This document shows, in pieces, positions 1-7,221 of a DNA stretch of 64,000 bases. The translations under genes were made by a program, and so were the position numbers. The notes beneath the pieces were generated by a model that worked only from the letters and a program-made list of their open reading frames with translations, did not search any database and had not been told where the DNA came from. Within the stretch, counting starts at the first letter, position 1. Each line of letters begins with the position of its first letter. The DNA is from a virus, in IMG/VR virus record IMGVR_UViG_3300045012_000181, positions 61,607-125,606 of that record, one strand, 5' to 3'.

Positions 1-180
1 GGCGGTTCGATGTGCGCCAACTGCGAATACCTACGGGCCAATAATGTCTGCGCCCAGAAACTCTTTGTGCAGTGGAACGGCTCTTCCAAGATTCCAGCGC
101 CCATCAAAAATTACTGCTGTGACTTTTGGGAAGTCAACCCACGAGTGTTGGATGTCAAGCTTGAGGATGTAGGCCTATGA
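1..180 (+). CDS. Partial small Cys-rich protein (5' end outside window)
   Basis: The frame is open from the first base and ends at TGA 178-180, giving at least 59 residues. Cysteines are arranged as M-C-A-N-C near the start, one further Cys about nine residues on, and an adjacent Cys pair, a pattern that suggests metal binding. A Met in codon 4 could be the real start, but the frame continues upstream so truncation is equally possible. It overlaps the next frame by four bases (ATGA), typical of a phage operon. I do not recognise the family. Confidence 0.55.
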   Translation, partial: GGSMCANCEYLRANNVCAQKLFVQWNGSSKIPAPIKNYCCDFWEVNPRVLDVKLEDVGL

Positions 181-281
181 AGAAACTCCGGCCCCTGAAT
201 TTGCAGGAATGGCACGACAAAATCACAAAAGTTTTGGCCCAAAAAGCCAAGCGCCGGCTCTTAAGCCGGACCCCGAAGTAA
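177..281 (+). CDS. Small basic hypothetical protein (34 aa)
   Basis: The ATG overlaps the TGA of the upstream frame (ATGA), a common translational coupling arrangement. The product is strongly basic in its second half (QKAKRRLLSRTPK) with no recognisable domain. Its reality rests on the coupling only. Confidence 0.4.
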   Translation: MKKLRPLNLQEWHDKITKVLAQKAKRRLLSRTPK

Positions 282-285
282 CACT

Positions 286-300
286 GTGGACGAAGTCCAC
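286..300 (+). repeat. Short inverted repeat
   Basis: GTGGAC (286-291) and GTCCAC (295-300) flank three bases. No T-run follows, so this is not a convincing terminator. It sits in the 58-base gap before the FN3 gene and could be a processing or pausing hairpin, or chance. Confidence 0.25.
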
Positions 301-339
301 TTACTCAATAATCGAATAATCGTTATCGAAAGGAATTTA

Positions 340-630
340 ATGTCCCATCAAGTAAATCTAGCTTGGACAGCCAGTACAGACCCCGTCACAGGCTATAACG
401 TTCTTCGAGGCACCACGGCTACCGGTCCATTTACCGTCGTGAATAGCACGCCCTTGGCCTCCACTGCAACGACCTACACCGACGTGGGGCCCTTTCCTAA
501 CTTGGGGCCTTTCTTCTATACGGCTCAGTCCCTGAATGGCTCTGAGACTTCGGTCGATAGCAACGTTACCGCTGCGGTGTTTCTTCCCCCCTTGCCACCG
601 ACGAATTTGCAAGTGGCTTCCGTTTCTTAA
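340..630 (+). CDS. Single fibronectin type III domain protein
   Basis: A 96-residue protein made almost entirely of one FN3 domain: LAWTAS near residue 6, the Y-N-V-L-R-G strand, the G-P-F turn and a final Y-T-A-Q-S strand followed by a proline linker. The start is the ATG at 340 behind GAAAGG, not an upstream in-frame ATG at 286 that lacks a ribosome binding site. The last residues (PPTNLQVASVS) look like the linker that in bacterial multi-domain proteins leads to another FN3 repeat, suggesting the domain was cut from a longer ancestor. Probably a virion surface or adhesion protein. Confidence 0.75.
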   Translation: MSHQVNLAWTASTDPVTGYNVLRGTTATGPFTVVNSTPLASTATTYTDVGPFPNLGPFFYTAQSLNGSETSVDSNVTAAVFLPPLPPTNLQVASVS

Positions 631-670
631 TAGCATGCTCAGTAGCTGGTGTTATTGTAGGTAAATCGGG

Positions 671-691
671 AGGGCCTCTAAATGGGGCCCT
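671..691 (+). terminator. Hairpin, possible weak terminator
   Basis: AGGGCC (671-676) pairs with GGCCCT (686-691) around a nine-base loop and is followed by the pyrimidine-rich TCTCATCT. There is no true T-run. It lies in the only sizeable gap (631-714) of the first gene group. Confidence 0.35.
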
Positions 692-714
692 TCTCATCTA
701 AAGCGTGAGGGCTT

Positions 715-909
715 ATGTCAAGAGAAGTTTATGATAATCCGTGTGATGCCGGAATGCATCGCTACTTTGTTATTACGGATGGCACAGTTGAGGGTCTGGA
801 GACCATTAAGGTTTATTCCGTTATCGCCTGTACTGTATGTGCTGATAGCAGGCTTTTGGAGCACATCATGGTCAAGGATGCGGACAAGTTAACACAAAAA
901 GGAAAATAA
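715..909 (+). CDS. Hypothetical protein (64 aa) with one CxxC pair
   Basis: Begins at ATG behind GTGAGGGCTT. It holds Cys10 and a C-T-V-C pair at residues 39-42, within a mixed alpha/beta composition. No membrane segment or signal peptide. No family recognised. It opens the run of small genes that includes the WxDG paralogue family. Confidence 0.6.
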   Translation: MSREVYDNPCDAGMHRYFVITDGTVEGLETIKVYSVIACTVCADSRLLEHIMVKDADKLTQKGK

Positions 910-915
910 AACTCC

Positions 916-1584
916 ATGAGTTCTCGTCAATCCACAGTTGCCACCAGCGTCAGCCAGAATGCCCTGCAGTATCAGGCGCCTAATGGCTTCGCCGTTGTTC
1001 AAAATGATATCGCTCTGTCTAACCAATCCGGAAATCCGGCTCTTAAAGGCATCGTTAGCGGTTTGGGTACTACGGCGGCCGCCACACAAACCCTACCCAT
1101 CCTTACTTCTTCGGGTGCCAATCATGGCCTCACTAGTTCGGGCACCACGGCCACTTGTACCTTGGGCTCGCCGCATGGCTATGCCATAGGCGCCGGCAGC
1201 ATCACGGCTACTGTAAGTGCCAGCAATGCGGCCTATAACGTAACGGGTGCCACCGTGGCCTTCATAAGCCCTTATGCCTTCACCTATACGACTTCCGGTT
1301 CAAATTTGGCCGTCTCGGATGGCGGCACGGTTGTCATCACCACCCCGGCTTGGAGCACCACGCAGAGCGCCAATCAGGGCTTTAGCCCCCTGCCCGCCGG
1401 TACGGCCGTGGGAACCACGGGCCAGCCCTTCTATGGGGGCATCACGGGTACGACCTTTAATAGTGCCACCACGGGCACGATTGAAACTTGGGGCGATGGT
1501 ACCTTCTGGGATCTGACCAACAACCGAGCCGTCAGTGTAAATGCCCTGGGTTTTGATCCGGCCTTCCAAGGGCACTCGGCCTAG
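916..1584 (+). CDS. Virion-associated beta-rich protein, WxDG paralogue 1 (222 aa)
   Basis: Rich in Thr, Ser, Gly and Ala with alternating hydrophobics, as in phage decoration or fibre proteins. The C-terminus carries a motif that recurs in three other proteins here (1615, 3469 and 3744): IETWGDGTFWDLTNNR followed by F-D-P. The N-terminal T-S-V-S-Q-N is shared with the protein at 1615. The middle 120 residues are a low-complexity Thr/Ser/Ala insertion absent from the others. The ATG follows AAAGGAAAATAAAACTCC. Function unknown; a structural role is inferred from composition and position. Confidence 0.65.
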   Translation: MSSRQSTVATSVSQNALQYQAPNGFAVVQNDIALSNQSGNPALKGIVSGLGTTAAATQTLPILTSSGANHGLTSSGTTATCTLGSPHGYAIGAGSITATVSASNAAYNVTGATVAFISPYAFTYTTSGSNLAVSDGGTVVITTPAWSTTQSANQGFSPLPAGTAVGTTGQPFYGGITGTTFNSATTGTIETWGDGTFWDLTNNRAVSVNALGFDPAFQGHSA

Positions 1585-1614
1585 TTCTAAGTCCAATAAA
1601 AAGGAAAATCAAAT

Positions 1615-1902
1615 ATGGCTTCGCGTCTTACAGCAGTTTCAACAAGTGTTAGTCAGAACGGCAACCAGTATGGTGCCGGTCAGGCCGGGGCTTCTCAGGT
1701 GGATATTTTCCTGAGCCCCGTGCCGGCGCTCAATTTGGGTTCGGCCCTTTCAAACGCCATCCTCGGAACAACCATTCGTGGTAATCTTGTCAGTACCATC
1801 GAGTGCTGGTCTGATGGCGTTGTCTGGGACGTTACAAACACCCGTGCGCTTATTCCCAATTTGGATTACGATCCCAGTTTGCGGATGCGTTCCGGACTTT
1901 AA
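1615..1902 (+). CDS. WxDG paralogue 2 (95 aa)
   Basis: Close relative of the C-terminal half of the preceding protein, with IECWSDGVVWDVTNTR near residues 62-78 and a Y-D-P ending. It also shares the N-terminal S-T-S-V-S-Q-N. This is the compact form of the family, without the long insertion. A good ribosome binding site (AAAAAGGAAAATC) precedes the ATG. Small soluble protein, probably part of the particle. Confidence 0.65.
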   Translation: MASRLTAVSTSVSQNGNQYGAGQAGASQVDIFLSPVPALNLGSALSNAILGTTIRGNLVSTIECWSDGVVWDVTNTRALIPNLDYDPSLRMRSGL

Positions 1903-1928
1903 AAATCTAACAATCCTGTGAGGGGAAT

Positions 1929-2666
1929 ATGTCAGAAGAAAGTAAAGCACCAGAATTTATCGGTGAAAGCCTTGAAAGTCTTTCTCCAGTAAAGAATAAA
2001 GTTGGTCTAATACTGGGTTTGCCTTTGGGTCGACAGGTGGTTCGTAGGGAATGGGCGCATGCCATGATGACAATTGGCTGGCCGCTTAACATAACCATAA
2101 TGCATAGCGTGGTTACGGATATGGCCATCTCGGATGCCCGGAACCTAATCTGTAAACAGGCACAAGAGGTTGGCGCCAAGTTTATTTGGTTCGTTGATGA
2201 TGATACCGTTGTGCCCTCGGCCAGCATTCGAATGCTCATGTATCAGTTGGAACAGCATCCTGATGTATTGGCCATTGGCGGTATTTATTGTTGCAAGACC
2301 GAACCCACCCAGCCCATGGTCTTTGCGGACTTCGGTGCGGGTTCATACTGGGATTGGACCCTGGGCGAGACCTTCGAGTGCGCGGCCGTTGGAACGGGCT
2401 GCATGTTAATTCGTACGGAACATCTAGAAAAACTACCCCAGCCTTGGTTTAAAACCATCGATGTGGTAGTGCACGGTGACCACCCCGACAGGGCCATTCA
2501 ATGCACGGATGATGTGTATTTCTGTAAGCTGGCCAAACAGGCCGGCCTTAAAATTTTAGCACATGGCGGGGTTCTGTGCCATCACTGGGATATGGAGACC
2601 GGCAAGGTCTACAAACTTCCCGAGGATAGCCTGCCCTACCTAAATAAACAAAAAAAGGAAAAATAA
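1929..2666 (+). CDS. Glycosyltransferase, GT-A fold (GT2-like)
   Basis: A 245-residue soluble transferase. Visible features are I-S-D-A-R-N at residues 67-72, the metal- and nucleotide-sugar-binding D-D-D at 90-92 in the F-V-D-D-D-T context, G-T-G-C-M-L-I-R at 155-162, T-D-D at 193-195 (acceptor-site acidic motif) and H-H-W at 218-220. The family transfers sugar from a nucleotide donor; the acceptor here is unknown and could be virion proteins, host wall polymers or modified DNA. It sits among small virion genes, which favours protein or capsid glycosylation, but that is inference. The ATG follows GAGGGGAAT. Confidence 0.85.
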   Translation: MSEESKAPEFIGESLESLSPVKNKVGLILGLPLGRQVVRREWAHAMMTIGWPLNITIMHSVVTDMAISDARNLICKQAQEVGAKFIWFVDDDTVVPSASIRMLMYQLEQHPDVLAIGGIYCCKTEPTQPMVFADFGAGSYWDWTLGETFECAAVGTGCMLIRTEHLEKLPQPWFKTIDVVVHGDHPDRAIQCTDDVYFCKLAKQAGLKILAHGGVLCHHWDMETGKVYKLPEDSLPYLNKQKKEK

Positions 2667-2669
2667 AGT

Positions 2670-3056
2670 ATGGCTATTACAGGACAGACTCTTACTATTC
2701 AGCCTGCTGGCGCGCCCTCATTGACGCCTGCTGGACAGATTGTTTACGGGCCCGGTGACGTACAGGAACCGGCTTTTGTAGCAACTTTTACTTTTATTGG
2801 AGATGGTACTATCACCACCGTGCCAGTCAACTGGATTGACGGCACGCAAACCCTGCCCTTTACCCCAAAGGCCGTTTTGGCCTTCGCAATTCCGGTACTT
2901 TCAGGAAGCGCATCCACCACAGGCGTGTTGCAGGCTGAAGGTTCTTATGCGGCTCCTCGTGTAACCGCCATTTCTAATACCAGTGCCAGCATCGTATATT
3001 CTACGGTTGTGGCCAACAACTCTTCGGCGAGCGTTCTTCTCGTAGTGTATCGTTAA
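2670..3056 (+). CDS. Hypothetical beta-rich virion protein (128 aa)
   Basis: Starts three bases after the glycosyltransferase. Composition is Thr/Ala/Val-rich with beta-strand alternation and almost no charged residues, as in head decoration proteins or short tail proteins. No specific domain recognised. Confidence 0.55.
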   Translation: MAITGQTLTIQPAGAPSLTPAGQIVYGPGDVQEPAFVATFTFIGDGTITTVPVNWIDGTQTLPFTPKAVLAFAIPVLSGSASTTGVLQAEGSYAAPRVTAISNTSASIVYSTVVANNSSASVLLVVYR

Positions 3057-3080
3057 AGTCTAGGCTAAAGGAGAAAAAAC

Positions 3081-3467
3081 TTGAGCCAAAACTTTAAAGA
3101 TGCGCAGCTTACTTATTTCAACCAAGATCTCCAGCTGCCTAGCAAGGTATATGGAATCTTTCTCACTACGGCCTCGTTGACCTACACCTCGATTGCCACG
3201 GGCGCCACTCAGACCCAAACAACGTCCCTCAGGGGTGTTCGAGCCGTTAGCGGTAGCGGTACACCGCCCAACATCGAACCCGGCGACTTTGTGATTGCCG
3301 TCCCAACAAGCACCTTGGGCACGGGTATCGCACAGGCCGGCTCCTATATCAGTGCGGCCAATACGCTCACTGTGGCCTTAACCGCGGCCGCTACGGCCAC
3401 GCCTGGCGCCATCACCTTCCAGATTTTCATCGTGAAGATGGGCCAGAACGACGCCATCAACAGTTAA
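3081..3467 (+). CDS. Hypothetical beta-rich protein (128 aa), TTG start
   Basis: TTG at 3081 follows AAAGGAGAAAAAAC, a strong ribosome binding site. The protein has two low-complexity Thr/Ala stretches and a predicted all-beta character. Same length and style as the preceding gene, though no clear sequence repeat is seen between them. Likely particle protein. Confidence 0.6.
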   Translation: MSQNFKDAQLTYFNQDLQLPSKVYGIFLTTASLTYTSIATGATQTQTTSLRGVRAVSGSGTPPNIEPGDFVIAVPTSTLGTGIAQAGSYISAANTLTVALTAAATATPGAITFQIFIVKMGQNDAINS

Positions 3468-3468
3468 C

Positions 3469-3741
3469 ATGGGCAGCCGACAAAATCAGGACCCAAAAAC
3501 CAAAGGCACACAGTTCGCTGCGCCTTTGGATAATACTGGAGCCATGATTCAGCAAAATGTCTACTGCAATACCGTGGGGGCCGTTAATAGCGGCCTCCGC
3601 GCTTTGCAAGGCACCACCATCAAGGGCCTTGTTGTCGGTCCCATCGAGAAGTGGGCCGACGGTGCAATCTTCGACACTGCAAACAATCGCTATCTATATG
3701 CCGGAAGTGATTTCGACCCGGCTATTCTAAACAGGGCCTAA
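3469..3741 (+). CDS. WxDG paralogue 3 (90 aa)
   Basis: Contains IEKWADGAIFDTANNRYL near residues 61-78 and a final F-D-P, matching the paralogues at 916 and 1615 but with Phe in place of the second Trp. Abuts its neighbours by one or two bases on each side, so it is co-translated with them. Confidence 0.65.
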   Translation: MGSRQNQDPKTKGTQFAAPLDNTGAMIQQNVYCNTVGAVNSGLRALQGTTIKGLVVGPIEKWADGAIFDTANNRYLYAGSDFDPAILNRA

Positions 3742-3743
3742 CT

Positions 3744-3947
3744 ATGTCAAACCGCACAACGCCCACAGATGTCAATTTGACTTTCTATGCCACCAGTACA
3801 TTGCCCGCAGTGGCACCCGGAACCTTCTTGGTGGGAACTTCAGGACAATACCAGGTTTGGTCCGATAGAGCCGTCTGGGACACCACCAACAACGTTTATC
3901 TTTATCCCGGGGTGAATTTCAGCCCCTATGCGCTTTTTGGAGATTAG
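3744..3947 (+). CDS. WxDG paralogue 4 (67 aa)
   Basis: Shortest family member: Y-Q-V-W-S-D-R-A-V-W-D-T-T-N-N near residues 36-50, then L-Y-P-G-V-N-F-S-P. The conserved Gly after Asp is replaced by Arg. Placed head-to-tail with paralogue 3, which suggests recent tandem duplication followed by N-terminal divergence. Confidence 0.6.
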   Translation: MSNRTTPTDVNLTFYATSTLPAVAPGTFLVGTSGQYQVWSDRAVWDTTNNVYLYPGVNFSPYALFGD

Positions 3948-3955
3948 CAACGACC

Positions 3956-4165
3956 ATGGCACAAGAAATCATAGGTAAACCTACTTCCGGTACGCAAACC
4001 AACGATAACAACAAGGCTGTGCCTAAACCCTCAGCTGCGGACTCGGACAAAAATCAAGCCCTTCCAAAAACTGATATGCAAAACGCCTTCCCTAAGGGGC
4101 CTTTTGGTATTAATAGGCCTGACAAGTCTGGAATAGGGCGCAGTATTTTCGACAAGGAAAGTTAA
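3956..4165 (+). CDS. Hypothetical disordered protein (69 aa)
   Basis: Rich in Lys, Asp, Asn, Pro and Ser with no hydrophobic core, so probably unstructured. Two bases from the next gene. No family recognised. Confidence 0.5.
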   Translation: MAQEIIGKPTSGTQTNDNNKAVPKPSAADSDKNQALPKTDMQNAFPKGPFGINRPDKSGIGRSIFDKES

Positions 4166-4167
4166 AC

Positions 4168-4902
4168 ATGCCCAAAGAACTTGAAGACAAACTAAAAAAA
4201 CAAGCGGGCAAGCACGGCAATTGGACCGATGAGCACAAGGACGCATATGTATACGGCGCCATGCGCAAGACCGGTTGGAAACCCAAACGGGAACAGCACG
4301 GCTCACTGAACGATATCGTCTTTCATGAAGAGGCCGACGCCAAAATGGGCGATAGGCTCTGTGATGCCTACACACATCCTGTACACAAGGGCTATGAGGC
4401 CTTCACGCCCGGGGAACTAGACCCCCCGGCTATGGACGAGACCGGGGTCTTTACCAAGGGCTCCCAGAGTTGCAACCGAGATGCCGGACAGGGCGTACAC
4501 TTTGGCGCACCAATTGATTTCTTCGGCCCCGATACGGATTACCGGGCCGAAGAAATCGACCCCTCGCAATATGGGCGTTCCTATGAACCCACGCCTTTTC
4601 GCGACTACTTTAAAACAGACGATAAGATGGCCGAACGTTCCTATAGACTTAGGGAACAAGATAAGTATGATACCTCTCCCACACCGGGTGTGGTAACGGA
4701 TAAACAACCAATGTCTGAGGCCTATGGTGCAGTCAATTATCAGGGCGCAGGTCCAGATGGTTGCGACGGGCACAAAGCCGGCGATTGTGACTATCGCAGT
4801 TTTGACAACCAGATAAAATACCTTCGTGCAAACAAGGATGCTCCGGAGTATGACGCCGCCACTTCTGGACTGGACACCAAAATGGGCGAAGATATTGAGT
4901 AA
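4168..4902 (+). CDS. Hypothetical protein with conserved N-terminal helix-turn segment (244 aa)
   Basis: The first 40 residues (KELEDKLKKQA, then DEHKDAYVYGAMRKTGWKP) resemble a short conserved segment I know from many small phage proteins of unknown role. The remaining 200 residues are acidic, Tyr- and Asp-rich, and low in hydrophobics, so probably extended. Position among virion genes suggests a particle-associated protein. Confidence 0.6.
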   Translation: MPKELEDKLKKQAGKHGNWTDEHKDAYVYGAMRKTGWKPKREQHGSLNDIVFHEEADAKMGDRLCDAYTHPVHKGYEAFTPGELDPPAMDETGVFTKGSQSCNRDAGQGVHFGAPIDFFGPDTDYRAEEIDPSQYGRSYEPTPFRDYFKTDDKMAERSYRLREQDKYDTSPTPGVVTDKQPMSEAYGAVNYQGAGPDGCDGHKAGDCDYRSFDNQIKYLRANKDAPEYDAATSGLDTKMGEDIE

Positions 4903-4907
4903 AAGTT

Positions 4908-4936
4908 CCCCTTAACGGGGTTCCCTCTAATGAGGG
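4908..4936 (+). promoter_or_regulatory. Two tandem hairpins upstream of a small frame
   Basis: CCCC (4908-4911) pairs with GGGG (4917-4920), then CCCTC (4923-4927) pairs with GAGGG (4932-4936) across a TAAT loop. The candidate ATG at 4930 sits in and just after the second loop, so the structure could gate its translation. Alternatively the pair is a terminator-like pause after 4902. Confidence 0.3.
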
Positions 4937-5079
4937 TATATAGAGGGCAATTTTCCGTCCGGCCAAGCCAAGACCCCCTCACCTTGGCGCCACTGAAGTG
5001 GTCAAACCGGCGGATATCCGGGCGCGGCACTCGGGGTACAAAAATGCCGCAAATTTTCGAGGTTAAAAATGACCGCTAG
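4930..5079 (+). CDS. Possible small basic protein (49 aa)
   Basis: An open frame fills most of the 166-base gap between two clear genes and overlaps the next start by 11 bases. The product is Arg/Lys-rich (NRRISGRGTRGTK). The ribosome binding site is weak and the start lies in a hairpin loop, so the gap may instead be a structured leader. Confidence 0.4.
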   Translation: MRVYRGQFSVRPSQDPLTLAPLKWSNRRISGRGTRGTKMPQIFEVKNDR

Positions 5080-5344
5080 TCTATCAGCACCCTATGCCTT
5101 GGTTGGAGAGAAGACGCCCAGCCAGCCGGCCCACCAAAAGAGTCTCCCACCTGGTCCACCGCATGCCTCTATACAGGTCCCTGTTGCTATAGAAACCAAG
5201 CCTGTGACCAAGGCTTCTGTATCCGTCGTAAAGGCCAAGCCCTTAGCTAGTGCGCCTTTGGTGGTGACCAATGTTCCGGCCCTTCCGGCTGAACCCGTGG
5301 TAATCAAGAGTAATCTGCCCGATGTTCCGACAGCGGGCAACTGA
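5069..5344 (+). CDS. Pro/Val/Ala-rich low-complexity protein (91 aa)
   Basis: ATG behind GAGGTTAAAA. Composed of Pro, Val, Ala, Lys and Ser with repeated 'A-P-x-V-x' style segments and no hydrophobic core, so probably a linker or flexible surface protein. Its stop overlaps the next ATG (TGATG). Confidence 0.55.
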   Translation: MTASLSAPYALVGEKTPSQPAHQKSLPPGPPHASIQVPVAIETKPVTKASVSVVKAKPLASAPLVVTNVPALPAEPVVIKSNLPDVPTAGN

Positions 5345-5745
5345 TGAATCCCACTCTTAAAGCCCAGCGGGATATCCTAGGCGAAATTGCCAGCGAGAAG
5401 GTCATGCTGGTTTGCGGCAAGCACAACTACACGGCTACTCGCAAGCGCGTCAACGGTACGGTTTGCGTTCCGCCCAATACTCGGGGTTGTAAAGAGTGCT
5501 GGAAGGTTTACTATTTTTCGGATTTGGCCCTAACACCGCCTAACAAACGCCAAGAGCGCCTAGACGAACTGGAAGAAGTAATCCACCATGCCGTGGAATA
5601 TGAAACCAAGGGACAGTTCGGTAAGGACTTTGACCTATTCGAGCCCGGTGATTCCCGGTTTGGCGTGGAAGTCGAGAAAGATGCGGCCGACGACCTCACG
5701 GGTGAGGATAAGGTCGCGAATAATAACGAGGAGAAATTGAACTAA
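5344..5745 (+). CDS. Hypothetical zinc-ribbon-like protein (133 aa)
   Basis: Cys24, Cys41, Cys49 and Cys52 could form one zinc site in the N-terminal half. The C-terminal half is acidic and helical (ERLDELEEVIHHAVEYE). Overlaps both neighbours by one base (TAATG type), so the group is translationally coupled. No family recognised. Confidence 0.6.
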   Translation: MNPTLKAQRDILGEIASEKVMLVCGKHNYTATRKRVNGTVCVPPNTRGCKECWKVYYFSDLALTPPNKRQERLDELEEVIHHAVEYETKGQFGKDFDLFEPGDSRFGVEVEKDAADDLTGEDKVANNNEEKLN

Positions 5746-6062
5746 TGGCAAACCTAAACCCTGGCAACCGTGATGGGCTGCCTGTAGCCGAGAACCGGGC
5801 CCTTCTAGATATCGCAAATAAAGAGGGCTCATTTAACAACGAGAAGGACTTCCGTAATAAGTTGGAGGCCTTTCAGAACCGCTTTAGAGAAAGCAAGCCC
5901 TCCGTTGTGGATGTTAGTTCGGATGCCTCTAAGCTCTTTAGGGCTGACTTGGAGAGTATTCATGCCTTGGCCAGCCTTACGGTGGACCGTGAGGTTAGCC
6001 GTTTGTGTATGGCCATGCTCAGGTGCTTGCAGTATCTGGCACATCGTCAGAACATCGAGTAG
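5745..6062 (+). CDS. Hypothetical helical protein (105 aa)
   Basis: Start coupled to the previous stop by TAATG. Predicted mostly alpha-helical with charged surfaces and a C-terminal segment (LCMAMLRCLQYLAH) that could form an amphipathic helix. No domain recognised. Confidence 0.55.
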   Translation: MANLNPGNRDGLPVAENRALLDIANKEGSFNNEKDFRNKLEAFQNRFRESKPSVVDVSSDASKLFRADLESIHALASLTVDREVSRLCMAMLRCLQYLAHRQNIE

Positions 6063-6065
6063 GCC

Positions 6066-6419
6066 ATGAGCACTATAGACCTCTTGCCAGATTGCCGTAC
6101 CCGTGAGCCCAAAGTGGACTGGAATATAAGCAGTCCTGGTTGGGAATGGGAATTCCTCTTCTGTGGCTCCTGTGGCCGCGATGGCGGAAGGGTCCTAAAG
6201 ACCTATTTGCCTAAGGAATTCGCCTACTACATTTGTGAAGACTGCCTTCAAAAGCATGGTCATGTTGTAGGCACCTGGGTCGAACCCGATGAGGTTTTCC
6301 GTCAGAAGGTTGTTCAGGCCATGCAAGAAGAGTACGGTCACACCCTGACCGAGTTGGAAATTCTGGATGAGTTGAAAGACCCCTCCAGCACCATTAGTAA
6401 ACTAGAAAAGGAAAAGTAA
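6066..6419 (+). CDS. Hypothetical zinc-ribbon protein (117 aa)
   Basis: Two CxxC knuckles (C33-G-S-C36 and C57-E-D-C60) make a classic zinc ribbon in the middle of the protein. The C-terminal 45 residues are acidic helices. Such proteins in phages may bind nucleic acid or partner proteins; nothing here decides. Confidence 0.6.
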   Translation: MSTIDLLPDCRTREPKVDWNISSPGWEWEFLFCGSCGRDGGRVLKTYLPKEFAYYICEDCLQKHGHVVGTWVEPDEVFRQKVVQAMQEEYGHTLTELEILDELKDPSSTISKLEKEK

Positions 6420-6423
6420 AAAT

Positions 6424-6912
6424 ATGCCAATGGTATACACTAGCTCACTTGCCACTCCTGGCGTGAGCACAACGTCTGGTACGGGTAACACCGAAACAGA
6501 CGCAATTTATCTGAAACCCGCTAGCGCTGTTCCGGCTCGTAACGTGGCCTTCCAAGCGGCCTACGTAATCGGACGTGCTAGCGCCCTCACCACGATTAGT
6601 GGTATCGTGTTTCGTATCATGCGGGCCACTACGGCCTCTACGGCGGGAACGGCCACTACACCTTCCCCTAAAGATGCGGGCATGCAGGCCGCTACCGCTG
6701 TGGCCTCCACAGGTGGGACGGCCTCTTCGACAGGTCGTACTAACCACGTCATTTTCGGTTGTGGTGCGGCCGGTCCAGGTGGATGGGTTGCGCCCAATCC
6801 TGATAGCGTCGTCATGGTTACCTCTGCGGCCACCCAGCCCTCCGTTGACCTATTGGCAGCTTCAGCGACGGCCTCATTGACCTATGAGTTCAGCGTCGAG
6901 CACGTCGAATAA
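6424..6912 (+). CDS. Beta-rich virion protein (162 aa)
   Basis: Thr/Ala/Ser-rich with little charge, typical of head or tail decoration proteins. ATG follows AAAAGGAAAAGTAAAAAT. Ends in F-S-V-E-H-V-E. No family recognised. Confidence 0.55.
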   Translation: MPMVYTSSLATPGVSTTSGTGNTETDAIYLKPASAVPARNVAFQAAYVIGRASALTTISGIVFRIMRATTASTAGTATTPSPKDAGMQAATAVASTGGTASSTGRTNHVIFGCGAAGPGGWVAPNPDSVVMVTSAATQPSVDLLAASATASLTYEFSVEHVE

Positions 6913-6915
6913 TAA

Positions 6916-7221
6916 ATGGCGTATACGGTCCAACTCGTATACGCAGTGCCCGGGGCCTTTTTGCCCCGGCAGTACTTCTTGCAATTAACGTGGACGGACT
7001 CCGTTGACCCCAATGCGGCCAGTAATAATATATACCGCGCAACGGTCAGCGGAGGTCCGTACACCCTTATTGCCAATGTTCCTGACGGTATCCAGCTCTA
7101 TAACGACTATGCCGTGACCCCAGAGGTCACCTATTTCTATGTTCTTACCGAAGTTAACAATGTTGGTGCCGAGAGTGCGCAGAGTTCTGAACAATCTGGC
7201 ACACCAGGATGGATTCCATAA
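6916..7221 (+). CDS. FN3-domain protein 2 (101 aa)
   Basis: A single fibronectin type III domain: L-Q-L-T-W-T-D-S at residues 22-29, N-I-Y-R-A, G-G-P-Y-T and Y-F-Y-V-L-T-E-V are the expected strands. It abuts the secreted hydrolase gene without a spacer. Bacterial carbohydrate-active enzymes often carry FN3 modules, so this and the next gene may derive from one host cluster. Confidence 0.7.
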   Translation: MAYTVQLVYAVPGAFLPRQYFLQLTWTDSVDPNAASNNIYRATVSGGPYTLIANVPDGIQLYNDYAVTPEVTYFYVLTEVNNVGAESAQSSEQSGTPGWIP

